From assembly GCA_027001345.1 (NCBI GenBank), contig JALTMS010000692.1:1-9225 (forward strand): a DNA stretch of 9,225 bases, in the 5' to 3' direction. The DNA is from Acidobacteriota bacterium (GTDB lineage: Bacteria > Acidobacteriota > Polarisedimenticolia > J045). The translations under genes were made by a program, and so were the position numbers. Shown piece after piece: positions 1 to 6,679 of this stretch; position 1 is the stretch's first letter; the number at the start of each line of letters is the position of its first letter. Under the pieces are notes generated by a model that saw only the letters and a list, made by a program, of their open reading frames with translations, had not been told where the DNA came from and did not search any database.

Positions 1-915
1 TTGCGCCGAAAAACGGAAACGGGCGTTGGCCTCCTTCTGTAGCGCAGTCAAATCGTAGAGCAGGGGAGGCCTTTCCTTGACCTTGCGTCCGTCGGCTCGG
101 GTCACGCGCCCGGCCAGCCCCTCGATGCGCTTGCAGATCGCCTCGGCCTGCTCACGGGTTTCGAGGCGATCGGCTCGTTCCCCCCGGGCGTCCGGCCGGG
201 TCCAGGTGGCCTGATAGGAGCCATCGTCCACGGCGAAGCGCACCCGCACCTGCCAGAAGGTCTTCGGCTCGAAGTTTTCGATCTCTCGCTCTCGATCGCA
301 GATCAGGGCCAGGGTCGGGGTCTGCACCCGACCGAGCGAGAGCAGCCGCGAGTCGGCCCCACGGCGCGCACGGAGCGTCATCGCCCGCGTGGCATTGAGG
401 CCCACCAGCCAGTCCGCCTCGCTGCGACAGCGGGCTGCCGCCTCCAGGTCGGTGAAGTCGGCGCCGTCCCTGAGCCGTTCGAAACCCTCGCGGATCGCCT
501 GATCGGTCATCGAGGAGATCCACAGCCGGCGCACTGGGGCCTTGCATCCCGCCGCCTGCCGGGCATAGGCGAAGATCAGCTCCCCCTCCCGGCCCGCATC
601 GCAGGCGTTGATCACCTCTTCGAGGTGAGGGTCGGCGAGCAGCGAGCGCAGGGTGCGCCACTGATCTTTCGAGTCCTTACGGGGCGCGAGGCGGAAGGAT
701 GAGACCAGGATGGGCAGGTTTTCCAGTCGCCACGAGCGCCAGCGATCGTCGTAGGCGGCCGGCGGGGCCAGCTCGAGCAGGTGCCCGAGGCACCAGGAGA
801 TGCGCGTGGCGCCCGCGCCGATGAAGCCGGAGCCTCGGCCGGAAACCCCCAGGACCCGGGCAATATCGCGGGCGACGCTCGGTTTTTCGGTGACGATGAG
901 GCGAAAACCTGCCAC
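1..915 (-). CDS. topB: DNA topoisomerase III, N-terminal part (runs off left edge)
   Basis: Type IA topoisomerase that passes single DNA strands through a transient break to resolve replication and recombination intermediates in the cytoplasm. The reading frame is open for 305 codons to the window edge. The Toprim domain starts with TEKPS (residues 9-13), followed by GHLLE (44-48) and the metal-binding acidic motif DAGREGE (106-112). The conserved GRVQTPTL (195-202) and IENF (212-215) follow, and the fragment ends FRFSAQ, matching E. coli TopB just before its catalytic ITYPRSD segment. The active-site tyrosine is therefore outside the window. DAGREGEL is the common bacterial Top3 form, whereas E. 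coli has DPDREGQL. The start is GTG at 915-913, preceded by a purine-rich GGGGAAGA; another in-frame GTG lies five codons upstream. There is no ATG near the N terminus. It is divergent from the aldo/keto reductase gene. Family assignment is firm; the exact start is less so. Confidence 0.93.
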   Translation of the reverse strand, partial: MAGFRLIVTEKPSVARDIARVLGVSGRGSGFIGAGATRISWCLGHLLELAPPAAYDDRWRSWRLENLPILVSSFRLAPRKDSKDQWRTLRSLLADPHLEEVINACDAGREGELIFAYARQAAGCKAPVRRLWISSMTDQAIREGFERLRDGADFTDLEAAARCRSEADWLVGLNATRAMTLRARRGADSRLLSLGRVQTPTLALICDREREIENFEPKTFWQVRVRFAVDDGSYQATWTRPDARGERADRLETREQAEAICKRIEGLAGRVTRADGRKVKERPPLLYDLTALQKEANARFRFSAQ

Positions 916-931
916 GGCTCTTCCCCGCACG

Positions 932-948
932 CCGGCGGCTGCCGCCGG
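932..948 (-). other. GC-rich hairpin in the topB leader
   Basis: A perfect inverted repeat: CCGGCGG (932-938), a three-base loop, then CCGCCGG (942-948). On the topB strand the hairpin would form in the 5' leader, ending 16 nt before the GTG start and just upstream of the purine-rich ribosome binding sequence. There is no following T run, so it is not a typical terminator. It could affect translation initiation or mRNA stability, but in GC-rich DNA such a repeat may also be incidental. Confidence 0.4.
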
Positions 949-959
949 ATGACTCCCGA

Positions 960-965
960 ATCATA
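960..965 (-). promoter_or_regulatory. Possible -10 element for topB
   Basis: The minus strand reads TATGAT here, five of six matches to the sigma-70 -10 consensus, in an otherwise GC-rich leader. Transcription would begin near 953, giving a leader of about 38 nt that contains the 932-948 hairpin. No good -35 hexamer is visible at 16-18 nt spacing, so the call is weak. Confidence 0.3.
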
Positions 966-1037
966 CGCGACGGGCAGCGGCCGTTCGCCCCTCCCGCCAT
1001 ACCGGGTGTTGTGAACGGGGGAGTGGCGAGGCCCGGT

Positions 1038-1065
1038 TTGGCTTTCGCGCGCCTTGCCCGATAAT
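1038..1065 (+). promoter_or_regulatory. Candidate sigma-70 promoter for the reductase-peptidase pair
   Basis: TTGGCT (1038-1043, four of six to the -35 consensus) and GATAAT (1060-1065, five of six to the -10 consensus) are separated by 16 nt. This is the most AT-rich spot of the intergenic region. Transcription would start near 1072, leaving a leader of about 54 nt before the ATG at 1126. The predicted direction fits the downstream genes. Confidence 0.45.
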
Positions 1066-1111
1066 TGGCCCACTTCAGCTTTACGATGCCTCCTTGTTCG
1101 ACGGCAACCGC

Positions 1112-1118
1112 GAGAGGA
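1112..1118 (+). promoter_or_regulatory. Ribosome binding site that sets the reductase start
   Basis: GAGAGGA lies 7 nt before the ATG at 1126 and supports this start over the in-frame upstream ATG at 1054. Confidence 0.7.
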
Positions 1119-1125
1119 TTCGACA

Positions 1126-2121
1126 ATGGAGTACAGACGGCTGGGTCGGTCGGGCCTTCAGGTCTCGGCCCTGTCTTTCGGCGCCTGGGTGACTATCGGC
1201 CAGCAGGTCGATGAAAGTGCTGCCGAGCAGTGCATGGCCGCGGCGTTCGAGGCCGGAGTCAACTTCTTCGACAACGCCGAGGTCTACGCCGATGGCCGGG
1301 CGGAGATCGTCATGGGGCGCGTTCTGCGCAAGATGGGGTGGAAGCGCTCGGATCTGGTGCTCTCGACGAAGATCTTCTGGGGCGGCAAGGGACCCAACGA
1401 CACAGGGCTTTCCCGCAAGCACATCATCGAGGGTGTCGACGCGGCTCTCGGCCGGCTCGGTGTGGACTACGTCGATCTGGTCTTTTGCCACCGCCCGGAT
1501 CTCCACACGCCGATCGAGGAGACCGTGCGCGCGATGGATCACGTCGTGCGCCAAGGCAAGGCGTTTTACTGGGGCACCAGCGAATGGAGTGCGGCTCAGA
1601 TCATGGAGGCCTGGGCCATCGCTCGGCGGGAGCATCTCGAGCCGCCGGTGATGGAGCAGCCCCAGTACAACATGCTGCACCGCGAGCGGGTAGAGGCGGA
1701 ATACCTGCCGCTGTACGAATCCATAGGCCTGGGCACCACCATCTGGTCTCCCCTGGCCAGCGGGCTGCTGACGGGCAAGTACAACGACGGCTGCCCGGAG
1801 GGAACGCGGGCTTCGCTTCCGGGATACGAGTGGCTGCGCGAGCGGCTGGTCGGACCGGCAGCGGAGGCTTCGATCGCCAAGGTGCGGGCCCTGGCACCGC
1901 TGGCCGAGGAGCTGAAGTGCAGCCTGGCCCAGCTCGCCATCGCCTGGTGTCTGGCCAACCCCCACGTCAGCAGCGTCATTACCGGGGCTTCTCGCCCTTC
2001 CCAGGTTACCGAGAACATGGCCGCGCTCGATCTGAGTGCGCGACTGACGCCGGAGGTCATGGCGCGGATCGACGAGATCCTCGGCAATCGTCCCGATGCC
2101 CCGACGGACTGGCGCGCATGA
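1126..2121 (+). CDS. Aldo/keto reductase, Kv-beta-like (AKR6-type)
   Basis: NADPH-dependent cytoplasmic oxidoreductase of 331 residues that reduces carbonyl groups; the natural substrate cannot be read from sequence. The AKR tetrad is visible: Asp49 and Tyr54 in FDNAEVYADG, Lys82 in STKIFWGG, and His122 in FCHRPD. The protein follows the voltage-gated potassium channel beta subunits along its whole length: KIFWGGK, GLSRKHIIEG, RPD, ETVRAM, YWGTS, WSPLA, QLAIAWCL, and the terminal ILGN-P motif. Kv-beta has Asn where this protein has the catalytic His, so it should be a competent reductase. The ATG at 1126 is chosen because GAGAGGA sits 7 nt upstream and the reductase fold starts immediately with YRRLGRSGL. 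A start at 1054 would add 24 residues without homology. The prolyl oligopeptidase follows 14 nt downstream, so the two are probably co-transcribed. Confidence 0.95.
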   Translation: MEYRRLGRSGLQVSALSFGAWVTIGQQVDESAAEQCMAAAFEAGVNFFDNAEVYADGRAEIVMGRVLRKMGWKRSDLVLSTKIFWGGKGPNDTGLSRKHIIEGVDAALGRLGVDYVDLVFCHRPDLHTPIEETVRAMDHVVRQGKAFYWGTSEWSAAQIMEAWAIARREHLEPPVMEQPQYNMLHRERVEAEYLPLYESIGLGTTIWSPLASGLLTGKYNDGCPEGTRASLPGYEWLRERLVGPAAEASIAKVRALAPLAEELKCSLAQLAIAWCLANPHVSSVITGASRPSQVTENMAALDLSARLTPEVMARIDEILGNRPDAPTDWRA

Positions 2122-2123
2122 CC

Positions 2124-2128
2124 AGGAG
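2124..2128 (+). promoter_or_regulatory. Ribosome binding site that sets the peptidase start
   Basis: AGGAG lies 7 nt before the ATG at 2136. A second in-frame ATG at 2118 overlaps the reductase stop codon in an ATGA arrangement but has no Shine-Dalgarno sequence of its own. The 2136 start is therefore preferred; re-initiation at 2118 remains possible and would add six residues. Confidence 0.65.
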
Positions 2129-2135
2129 ACAAGCA

Positions 2136-4250
2136 ATGACAATCGGCTCTCGCCCGAGTGTTCTGACGGCGGCTTCCCTGCTGCTGATCGTCCTGATGAC
2201 CGGCGGGTGCCAGAAGGAGAAACCCTTGCCTGCTCCCCCTCAGACTCGGGTCGAAGAGGTCGTCGAGGAGATTCACGGGGTTCGCGTGGCGGATCCCTAC
2301 CGCTGGCTCGAAGATCAGCAGTCTCCCGAGACGCGCGCCTGGATCGCAGCGCAGAATGCCTACACCGACTCGCTACTCGATGCCCTGCCGGGCCGCGAGC
2401 AGCTCGAACGGCGGCTGACACCGCTGTTGCAGACAGCCAGCGCGGCTGCGCCGCTCCACCGTGCGGGCAGGTACTTCTTCCTCCGCAGGGCCGCTGATCA
2501 GGACCTTTACGTGATCTACATGCGGGATGGCGCCGGCGGTGAGGACCAGGTCCTGATCGACCCCCATCCCTGGACCGAGGATCACACCCGCTCGGTAGAT
2601 CTCGCCGATGTCAGCGACGATGGCAAGTTGATGCTCTACGCCGTGCGGCAGGGTGGCCAGGACGAGGTGGAATACCGCATCCTGGATGTGGATCGCGGCG
2701 AGGATCTGCCCGATGTGCTGCCGCGCGCGCGGTATTTCAATGCCGAATTCACGCCCGACGGCAAGGGTCTGTACTACGCGCGTTACGGCGAGCAGGGGAC
2801 CACGATCTTCTTCCATGCCCTGGGCAGCGATCCGTCCCGGGACGACGCTCTGTTCGGCGAGGGTTTCGGCCCCGACGAACTGATCATCTCGTCGCTTTCC
2901 GACGATGGGGCCTTCCTCGTCGTGCACGTGCTCCATGGCTCAGCCGGACCGACCGAAATCTATGTCAAGGATCTGCGCCGCGGGGGGCCGTTCCGGGTTG
3001 CCGTGGCCGATCAGGATTCGCGCAGCTTCGGCCAGGTCGTCGAAGGCCGCCTGGTAGTGCAGACCAACTGGCAGGCACCAGCGGGACGGGTGATGGCCGT
3101 CGATGCCCGGGATCCGGCCCAGGAGAAGTGGCGCGAAATCGTTCCGGAGCGCAAGGACGCAGTGATTCGCTCGATAGCCCTGGTCGGGGGTCGCCTTTTC
3201 GTCAACTACCTCGAGAACGTCGTCACACGCTTGCGTTCGTTCGATCTCGCAGGCCGAGAGGTGGGCGAAATTCACTTCGACGATCTGGGAACCGTGAGCA
3301 ATCTACAGGGCCGCTGGAAGGATCCGGAAGCTTTCTTCTCCTTCCAGTCATTCCACATTCCCAGCACGATCTACCGTTTCGATGTTGCCAGCGGGAAGCG
3401 CAGCATCTGGTTCCGGGCCGACCTGCCGGTGGATCCGACCCGGTACCAGGTCGAGCAGCTCTGGTTCGAGTCGAAGGACGGCACTCGGATTCCGCTCTTC
3501 CTGGTTCGTCGCAAGGATCTGGCGGGCGACGGGCCCCGCCCGCTGCTGCTCAACGGCTATGGCGGCTTCGAGGTCAGCAAGTTGCCACGCTTTTCGCCGA
3601 CCACGATTCCCTGGCTCGACGCCGGCGGGCTCTACGCGGTGGCCAACATCCGCGGTGGCGGCGAGTTCGGCGAAAACTGGCATCGCGCCGGGATGCTGGA
3701 GAACAAGCAGAACACCTTCGACGACTTCATCGCGGCGGCCGAGTTCCTGATCGACGAGGGTTACACGAATTCCGATCGGCTGGCCATTTCCGGTGGCAGC
3801 AACGGTGGCTTGCTGGTGGGCGCGGTGATGACCCAGCGGCCGGAGCTGGTGCGAGCGGTGATCTGCGCCTATCCCCTGCTGGACATGGTGCGCTATCACA
3901 AGTTCCTCGTCGCTCGTTTCTGGGTGCCGGAGTACGGCTCCGCCGACGATCCGGAGCAGTTCGAGACACTCTATGCCTACTCGCCCTATCACCATGTTCG
4001 CCCGGGTACCGCGTACCCCGCGCTGCTGATGATCACCGGCGACGGCGACACCCGAGTCGCACCGCTCCACGGCCGAAAGATGGTCGCTGCCGTACAGGCC
4101 GCCAACACGGCCAATCGGCCGATCTTGCTGCGCTACCACATCAAGGCGGGGCACGCCGGCGGCACACCGGTCTCCGAGCAGATCGAAGACGCGGTGGATA
4201 CCTACAGTTTTCTCGCCTGGCAGCTCGGCCTGGAAGAGGCTAGTCGATGA
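2136..4250 (+). CDS. Prolyl oligopeptidase (S9A) with lipoprotein signal
   Basis: Serine peptidase of 704 residues that cleaves short peptides after proline, probably in the periplasm or anchored to a membrane. The N terminus has a hydrophobic stretch ending MTGGC, with Cys25 as the likely lipidated residue; Thr at -3 makes the lipobox suboptimal. The family signature DPYRWLED is at 53-60, followed by the beta-propeller region. The alpha/beta-hydrolase domain contains NGYGGF (473-478), NIRGGGEFG (504-512), catalytic Ser555 in GGSNGG, Asp638 in DGDTRV, and His673 in KAGHAGG. By alignment from memory these match Ser554, Asp641 and His680 of porcine enzyme. Trp596 and Arg640 match its proline-pocket Trp595 and Arg643, favouring true post-proline specificity. 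The length is close to the usual 710 residues. The gene lies 14 nt after the reductase gene, and its 3' end overlaps ilvE on the other strand by 11 bp. An in-frame open extension upstream to 1230 is a shadow of the reductase gene. Confidence 0.95.
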   Translation: MTIGSRPSVLTAASLLLIVLMTGGCQKEKPLPAPPQTRVEEVVEEIHGVRVADPYRWLEDQQSPETRAWIAAQNAYTDSLLDALPGREQLERRLTPLLQTASAAAPLHRAGRYFFLRRAADQDLYVIYMRDGAGGEDQVLIDPHPWTEDHTRSVDLADVSDDGKLMLYAVRQGGQDEVEYRILDVDRGEDLPDVLPRARYFNAEFTPDGKGLYYARYGEQGTTIFFHALGSDPSRDDALFGEGFGPDELIISSLSDDGAFLVVHVLHGSAGPTEIYVKDLRRGGPFRVAVADQDSRSFGQVVEGRLVVQTNWQAPAGRVMAVDARDPAQEKWREIVPERKDAVIRSIALVGGRLFVNYLENVVTRLRSFDLAGREVGEIHFDDLGTVSNLQGRWKDPEAFFSFQSFHIPSTIYRFDVASGKRSIWFRADLPVDPTRYQVEQLWFESKDGTRIPLFLVRRKDLAGDGPRPLLLNGYGGFEVSKLPRFSPTTIPWLDAGGLYAVANIRGGGEFGENWHRAGMLENKQNTFDDFIAAAEFLIDEGYTNSDRLAISGGSNGGLLVGAVMTQRPELVRAVICAYPLLDMVRYHKFLVARFWVPEYGSADDPEQFETLYAYSPYHHVRPGTAYPALLMITGDGDTRVAPLHGRKMVAAVQAANTANRPILLRYHIKAGHAGGTPVSEQIEDAVDTYSFLAWQLGLEEASR

Positions 4251-5313
4251 AGCGGATCCAGCCGTAAGGGTCTTCGATGCGGCCGTACTGGATGCCCGTC
4301 AGACGATCGTAGAGCGCCTGGGCCATCTGGCCCACGCCGCCGTCGGCGATGGTCACCTCTTCGTCCTCGTAAAGCAGCGAGCCGATGGCCGTGACCACCG
4401 CGGCCGTGCCCACGGCGAAGACTTCGTTGAGCGATCCGTCGGCGGCTCGCTCGATGATCTCGCCGATGGAGATCGGGCGCTCTTCCGTCTTCAGGCCGAA
4501 GTCGGGAGCCAGGCGCAGGATCGAGTCACGGGTCACGCCCGGCAGGATGCTGCCCGTCAGAGGAGAGGTGGCCAGGGTATCGCCGAAGCGGCAGAAGACG
4601 TTCATTCCACCGAGTTCCTCGATGTACCGCCCTTCCCTGGCATCGAGGTAGAGCACCTGGGAGCAGCCCTTCTTGCGAGCGATCTCGCCGGCGAGGAGAC
4701 TGGCGGCGTAATTCCCCGAGGTCTTGGCGAAACCGATGCCGCCCACCGCCGCCCGCACGAACTCTCGGGTGACGTGAATCTTGATCGGTTTGAAGCCGGT
4801 GGGGAAGTAAGGCCCGACGGGACCGACGATGACATAGAACAGATACTCGGAAGAGGCCTTGACGCCGAGTGCCGCTTCGGTGCCGATCATCGTGGGCCGG
4901 ATGTAGAGCGCTCCCTTGCCGTCGCGGGGAATCCACTGGCGCTCGAGATCGACGAGCTGCTCGACCGCCGCGAGGAAGAGTTCGGCTCCCACGGGAGGCA
5001 TGCACAGCCGGCGGGCGGAGTTGTCGAAGCGCTCGGCGTTCTTCTCGGGCCGGAACAGGGCGATTCGACCGTCTTCCCAGGCGTAGGCCTTGAGACCTTC
5101 GAAGACCTCCTGAGCGTAGTGCAGCACGTTCGCCGCCGGATCCAGCGCCAGCGGACCGTAGGGAATGATTTCGGCGTCGCTCCAGGGGCCGGAACCGCTC
5201 CAGCGGGCGACGAACATCCGGTCCGAGAAGGTTCGGCCGAAGCCGGGATCCTTCATTTTTTCCGCAATGATCTCTTTCGGGGTCAGCCCGGCCTCGCGGA
5301 TCTTGATTTCCAT
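4240..5313 (-). CDS. ilvE: Branched-chain amino acid aminotransferase
   Basis: PLP-dependent fold-type IV enzyme of 357 residues that transfers the amino group between glutamate and the 2-oxo acids of valine, leucine and isoleucine. It acts in the cytoplasm at the last step of branched-chain synthesis or the first of breakdown. Visible family motifs are HYAQEVFEGLKAY (65-77), YIRPTMIGTEAALGV (137-151), the PLP lysine Lys197 in AKTSGNYAAS, EELGGMNVF (232-240), LTGSILPGVTRDSIL (252-266) and GTAAVV (302-307). The length and motifs fit the eukaryote-like BCAT class (about 350-360 residues) rather than the 310-residue E. coli IlvE class. The start at 5313 is chosen because AGGAG lies 6 nt upstream; an in-frame ATG at 5376 would add 21 arginine-rich residues with no homology. 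The last 11 bp overlap the convergent peptidase gene. No other branched-chain gene is in the window. Confidence 0.96.
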   Translation of the reverse strand: MEIKIREAGLTPKEIIAEKMKDPGFGRTFSDRMFVARWSGSGPWSDAEIIPYGPLALDPAANVLHYAQEVFEGLKAYAWEDGRIALFRPEKNAERFDNSARRLCMPPVGAELFLAAVEQLVDLERQWIPRDGKGALYIRPTMIGTEAALGVKASSEYLFYVIVGPVGPYFPTGFKPIKIHVTREFVRAAVGGIGFAKTSGNYAASLLAGEIARKKGCSQVLYLDAREGRYIEELGGMNVFCRFGDTLATSPLTGSILPGVTRDSILRLAPDFGLKTEERPISIGEIIERAADGSLNEVFAVGTAAVVTAIGSLLYEDEEVTIADGGVGQMAQALYDRLTGIQYGRIEDPYGWIRFID

Positions 5314-5319
5314 GGAGAA

Positions 5320-5324
5320 CTCCT
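5320..5324 (-). promoter_or_regulatory. Ribosome binding site that sets the ilvE start
   Basis: AGGAG on the minus strand, 6 nt before the ATG at 5313, decides against the in-frame upstream ATG at 5376. Confidence 0.75.
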
Positions 5325-5347
5325 GGCAATGGCTGCGGGAACGTCTC

Positions 5348-5376
5348 ATCTTCCCGTAAGATCGGTCCCGTCGCAA
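5348..5376 (-). promoter_or_regulatory. Weak candidate promoter for ilvE
   Basis: On the minus strand TTGCGA (5376-5371, four of six) and GAAGAT (5353-5348, three of six) are separated by 17 nt, inside the 92-bp gap between ilvE and the Nudix gene. A promoter for each direction is expected here, but neither strand has a strong match. I saw no leader peptide or attenuator upstream of ilvE. Confidence 0.22.
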
Positions 5377-5405
5377 CTTGGGGGCTCGGAGTGCCGAGGA
5401 GCGGG

Positions 5406-5987
5406 ATGATCGAGCTTCTAATAAGCTGTCTGATGCCGGTAAGAGAGGCCGAATTTCCCAGCCAGAGCGGATTGCTGCCCGCTGCGGTGTTGCTACCCGT
5501 TGTCGTGCGCCCCGCGGGCCCGGGCCTGCTGCTGACCCTGCGCACGGCCCACCTCGCCCAGCATCCCGGGCAGGTCAGCTTTCCCGGCGGCCGGCGCGAG
5601 CCGGGGGATGCCGATCCGATGGCGACGGCCCTGCGGGAGACGCAGGAGGAAATCGGCCTCGATCCCGCGCGGGTCGAGGTGGCCGGTGTGTTGCCGACCT
5701 ATTCCACGGTGACCGGTTTTTCGGTGGTCCCCGTGGTGGGTCTGCTCGAGCCGCCCATCGATCTGAAACCCGATCCGAGAGAAGTGGCCGAGGTCTTCGA
5801 GGTCGCCCTCGAGGTGGTACTCGATCCGAGGCGCTACCGGCGGGGGACGACGACGTACCAGGGCGTCGAACGCTCGTACTGGATTCTCGAGCATGGTGAA
5901 CAGCGCATCTGGGGTGCCACCGCAGGGATTCTGCGCGGTCTGTGCATGCGGGTGGAAGAGCGCGCGGCCGGCGGCCGGCCTGGTTGA
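5406..5987 (+). CDS. Nudix hydrolase, CoA pyrophosphatase type (NudL/NUDT7-like)
   Basis: Predicted cytoplasmic hydrolase of 193 residues that splits the pyrophosphate bond of coenzyme A or related nucleoside diphosphate compounds, a turnover or housekeeping role. The CoA-pyrophosphatase signature reads LLTLRTAHLAQHPGQVSFPGG around residues 42-62. It is followed by the metal-binding part of the Nudix box, REtqEEIGL, at 77-85. As in other NudL-type proteins, the glycine-to-helix spacing is longer than the classical GX5EX7REUXEEXGU. The ATG at 5406 is preceded by GAGGAG with a short 4-nt spacer; a GTG at 5391 in the same frame is an alternative that adds five residues. It is transcribed divergently from ilvE, 92 bp away. 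The substrate is inferred from the family, as several Nudix members prefer other dinucleotides. Confidence 0.9.
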   Translation: MIELLISCLMPVREAEFPSQSGLLPAAVLLPVVVRPAGPGLLLTLRTAHLAQHPGQVSFPGGRREPGDADPMATALRETQEEIGLDPARVEVAGVLPTYSTVTGFSVVPVVGLLEPPIDLKPDPREVAEVFEVALEVVLDPRRYRRGTTTYQGVERSYWILEHGEQRIWGATAGILRGLCMRVEERAAGGRPG

Positions 5988-6039
5988 CGCACGAAATCCC
6001 TTGGCGAAGGCACGCAGCTACGCGCTTCCTCGGCCCTTC

Positions 6040-6070
6040 GAGCGTGGAATCCGGATCCGGCGCTCTTCTC
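6040..6070 (+). terminator. Possible weak terminator after the Nudix gene
   Basis: GAGCG (6040-6044) pairs with CGCTC (6061-6065), with GGA/TCC inside as a second short stem. A mixed pyrimidine stretch (TTCTCC) follows, not a true T run. It lies between the convergent Nudix and NTF2-like genes. The stem is imperfect, so the call is tentative. Confidence 0.22.
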
Positions 6071-6080
6071 CTGGTCGCCT

Positions 6081-6584
6081 CTACTGCTCTTGTTCCGCTG
6101 CCGCGGGCAGGGTCGGTGCGGCGAACGGAATCGAAATGTGATCGTGGTGGATGTACCACTTGCCTTCGTGCTTGCCGAGCACCGAGGTCAGGCGGCCGTT
6201 CATCTCTCTTTCGACGCCGTCGCTCTCCACCACCAGCTTCCACAGGCAGTACGTCACCGCCAGGTGTCGATCGAGCTTGTTGTGCACGTCGGTGAAGTCG
6301 ATGGAAACGACCTTGTTGCGTGCGAAGAACTGCTCCCAGCCCTGCCGGATGGCCTGCTTGCCCGTCATCTCGCCGCCGATGAAGAAGCCCACCGGCGCCG
6401 GATCGTCCTCGTAGAGCCCCATGATCGCATCGACATCGCCGGCCTTCATCGCCGAGGCGACCTGTTCGAGCACACCGCTGACAGCGGCGAGATCGGCCTT
6501 GGGATCACCCTTTTCCCGACAGGCCGGAACAAGGAGCAGTGCCGCCAGTGCAGCGGACGCGATCAGCTTTCTGTTGGTCTTCAT
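6081..6584 (-). CDS. NTF2/SnoaL-like (DUF4440-type) lipoprotein
   Basis: A 167-residue envelope protein. The N terminus MKTNRK is followed by a hydrophobic core and the lipobox LVPAC, making Cys22 the likely lipidated residue. After a short linker, residues 33-155 have the pattern of the NTF2-like fold found in SnoaL/DUF4440 and ketosteroid-isomerase-like proteins: an initial helix with MKAGDVDAIMGLYEDD, a GKQAIRQGWEQFF helix, and paired beta strands ending EGKWYIHHDHIS. Members of this fold are enzymes, ligand binders or non-catalytic partners, and nothing visible fixes the function here. The gene has the strongest ribosome binding site of the window, so it is probably well translated. It lies 95 nt downstream of the EEP-family gene on the same strand, and the two may be co-transcribed. 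It converges on the Nudix gene. Confidence 0.85.
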   Translation of the reverse strand: MKTNRKLIASAALAALLLVPACREKGDPKADLAAVSGVLEQVASAMKAGDVDAIMGLYEDDPAPVGFFIGGEMTGKQAIRQGWEQFFARNKVVSIDFTDVHNKLDRHLAVTYCLWKLVVESDGVEREMNGRLTSVLGKHEGKWYIHHDHISIPFAAPTLPAAAEQEQ

Positions 6585-6590
6585 CTGGAC

Positions 6591-6598
6591 ACCTCCTT
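6591..6598 (-). promoter_or_regulatory. Very strong Shine-Dalgarno of the NTF2-like lipoprotein gene
   Basis: AAGGAGGT on the minus strand matches the anti-Shine-Dalgarno of 16S rRNA over eight bases and sits 6 nt before the ATG at 6584. It is stronger than the other sites in the window and fixes the start. Confidence 0.85.
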
Positions 6599-6679
6599 GA
6601 GCCCGATCCCGGAGGACCTGACCAGCTACGATACCTCAGCGGGGGAGGGGACTGGAAGCCCACCCGGAGAGGGCTGCAT

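Noticed and set aside
612..1126. Several open frames on both strands over the topB start and the topB-reductase gap.
   Set aside because: They overlap topB in other frames and are Arg/Pro/Ser-rich with no recognisable domain. The real gene was missed by ATG-based reading because it starts with GTG and is cut by the edge.
1230..2135. An in-frame N-terminal extension of the prolyl oligopeptidase.
   Set aside because: The extension overlaps the reductase gene out of frame, is Gly/Arg-rich without homology, and the lipoprotein signal and AGGAG place the start at 2136.
1081..2421. A 446-codon open frame on the minus strand.
   Set aside because: It is antisense to the reductase and the start of the peptidase gene, has no recognisable domain, and reads as a low-complexity shadow.
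3128..4243. A long plus-strand frame, and 3348-4154 on the minus strand, inside the peptidase gene.
   Set aside because: Both are alternative-frame shadows of a gene with a complete catalytic triad; neither shows motifs.
4526..5545. A 339-codon minus-strand frame over ilvE and its upstream region.
   Set aside because: It is a different frame of ilvE. The true frame carries the PLP lysine and all family motifs.
6051..6060. A perfect 10-bp palindrome, CCGGATCCGG.
   Set aside because: It is a single short GC-rich palindrome with no second copy nearby; by itself it could be chance, and it is too tight to form a hairpin.
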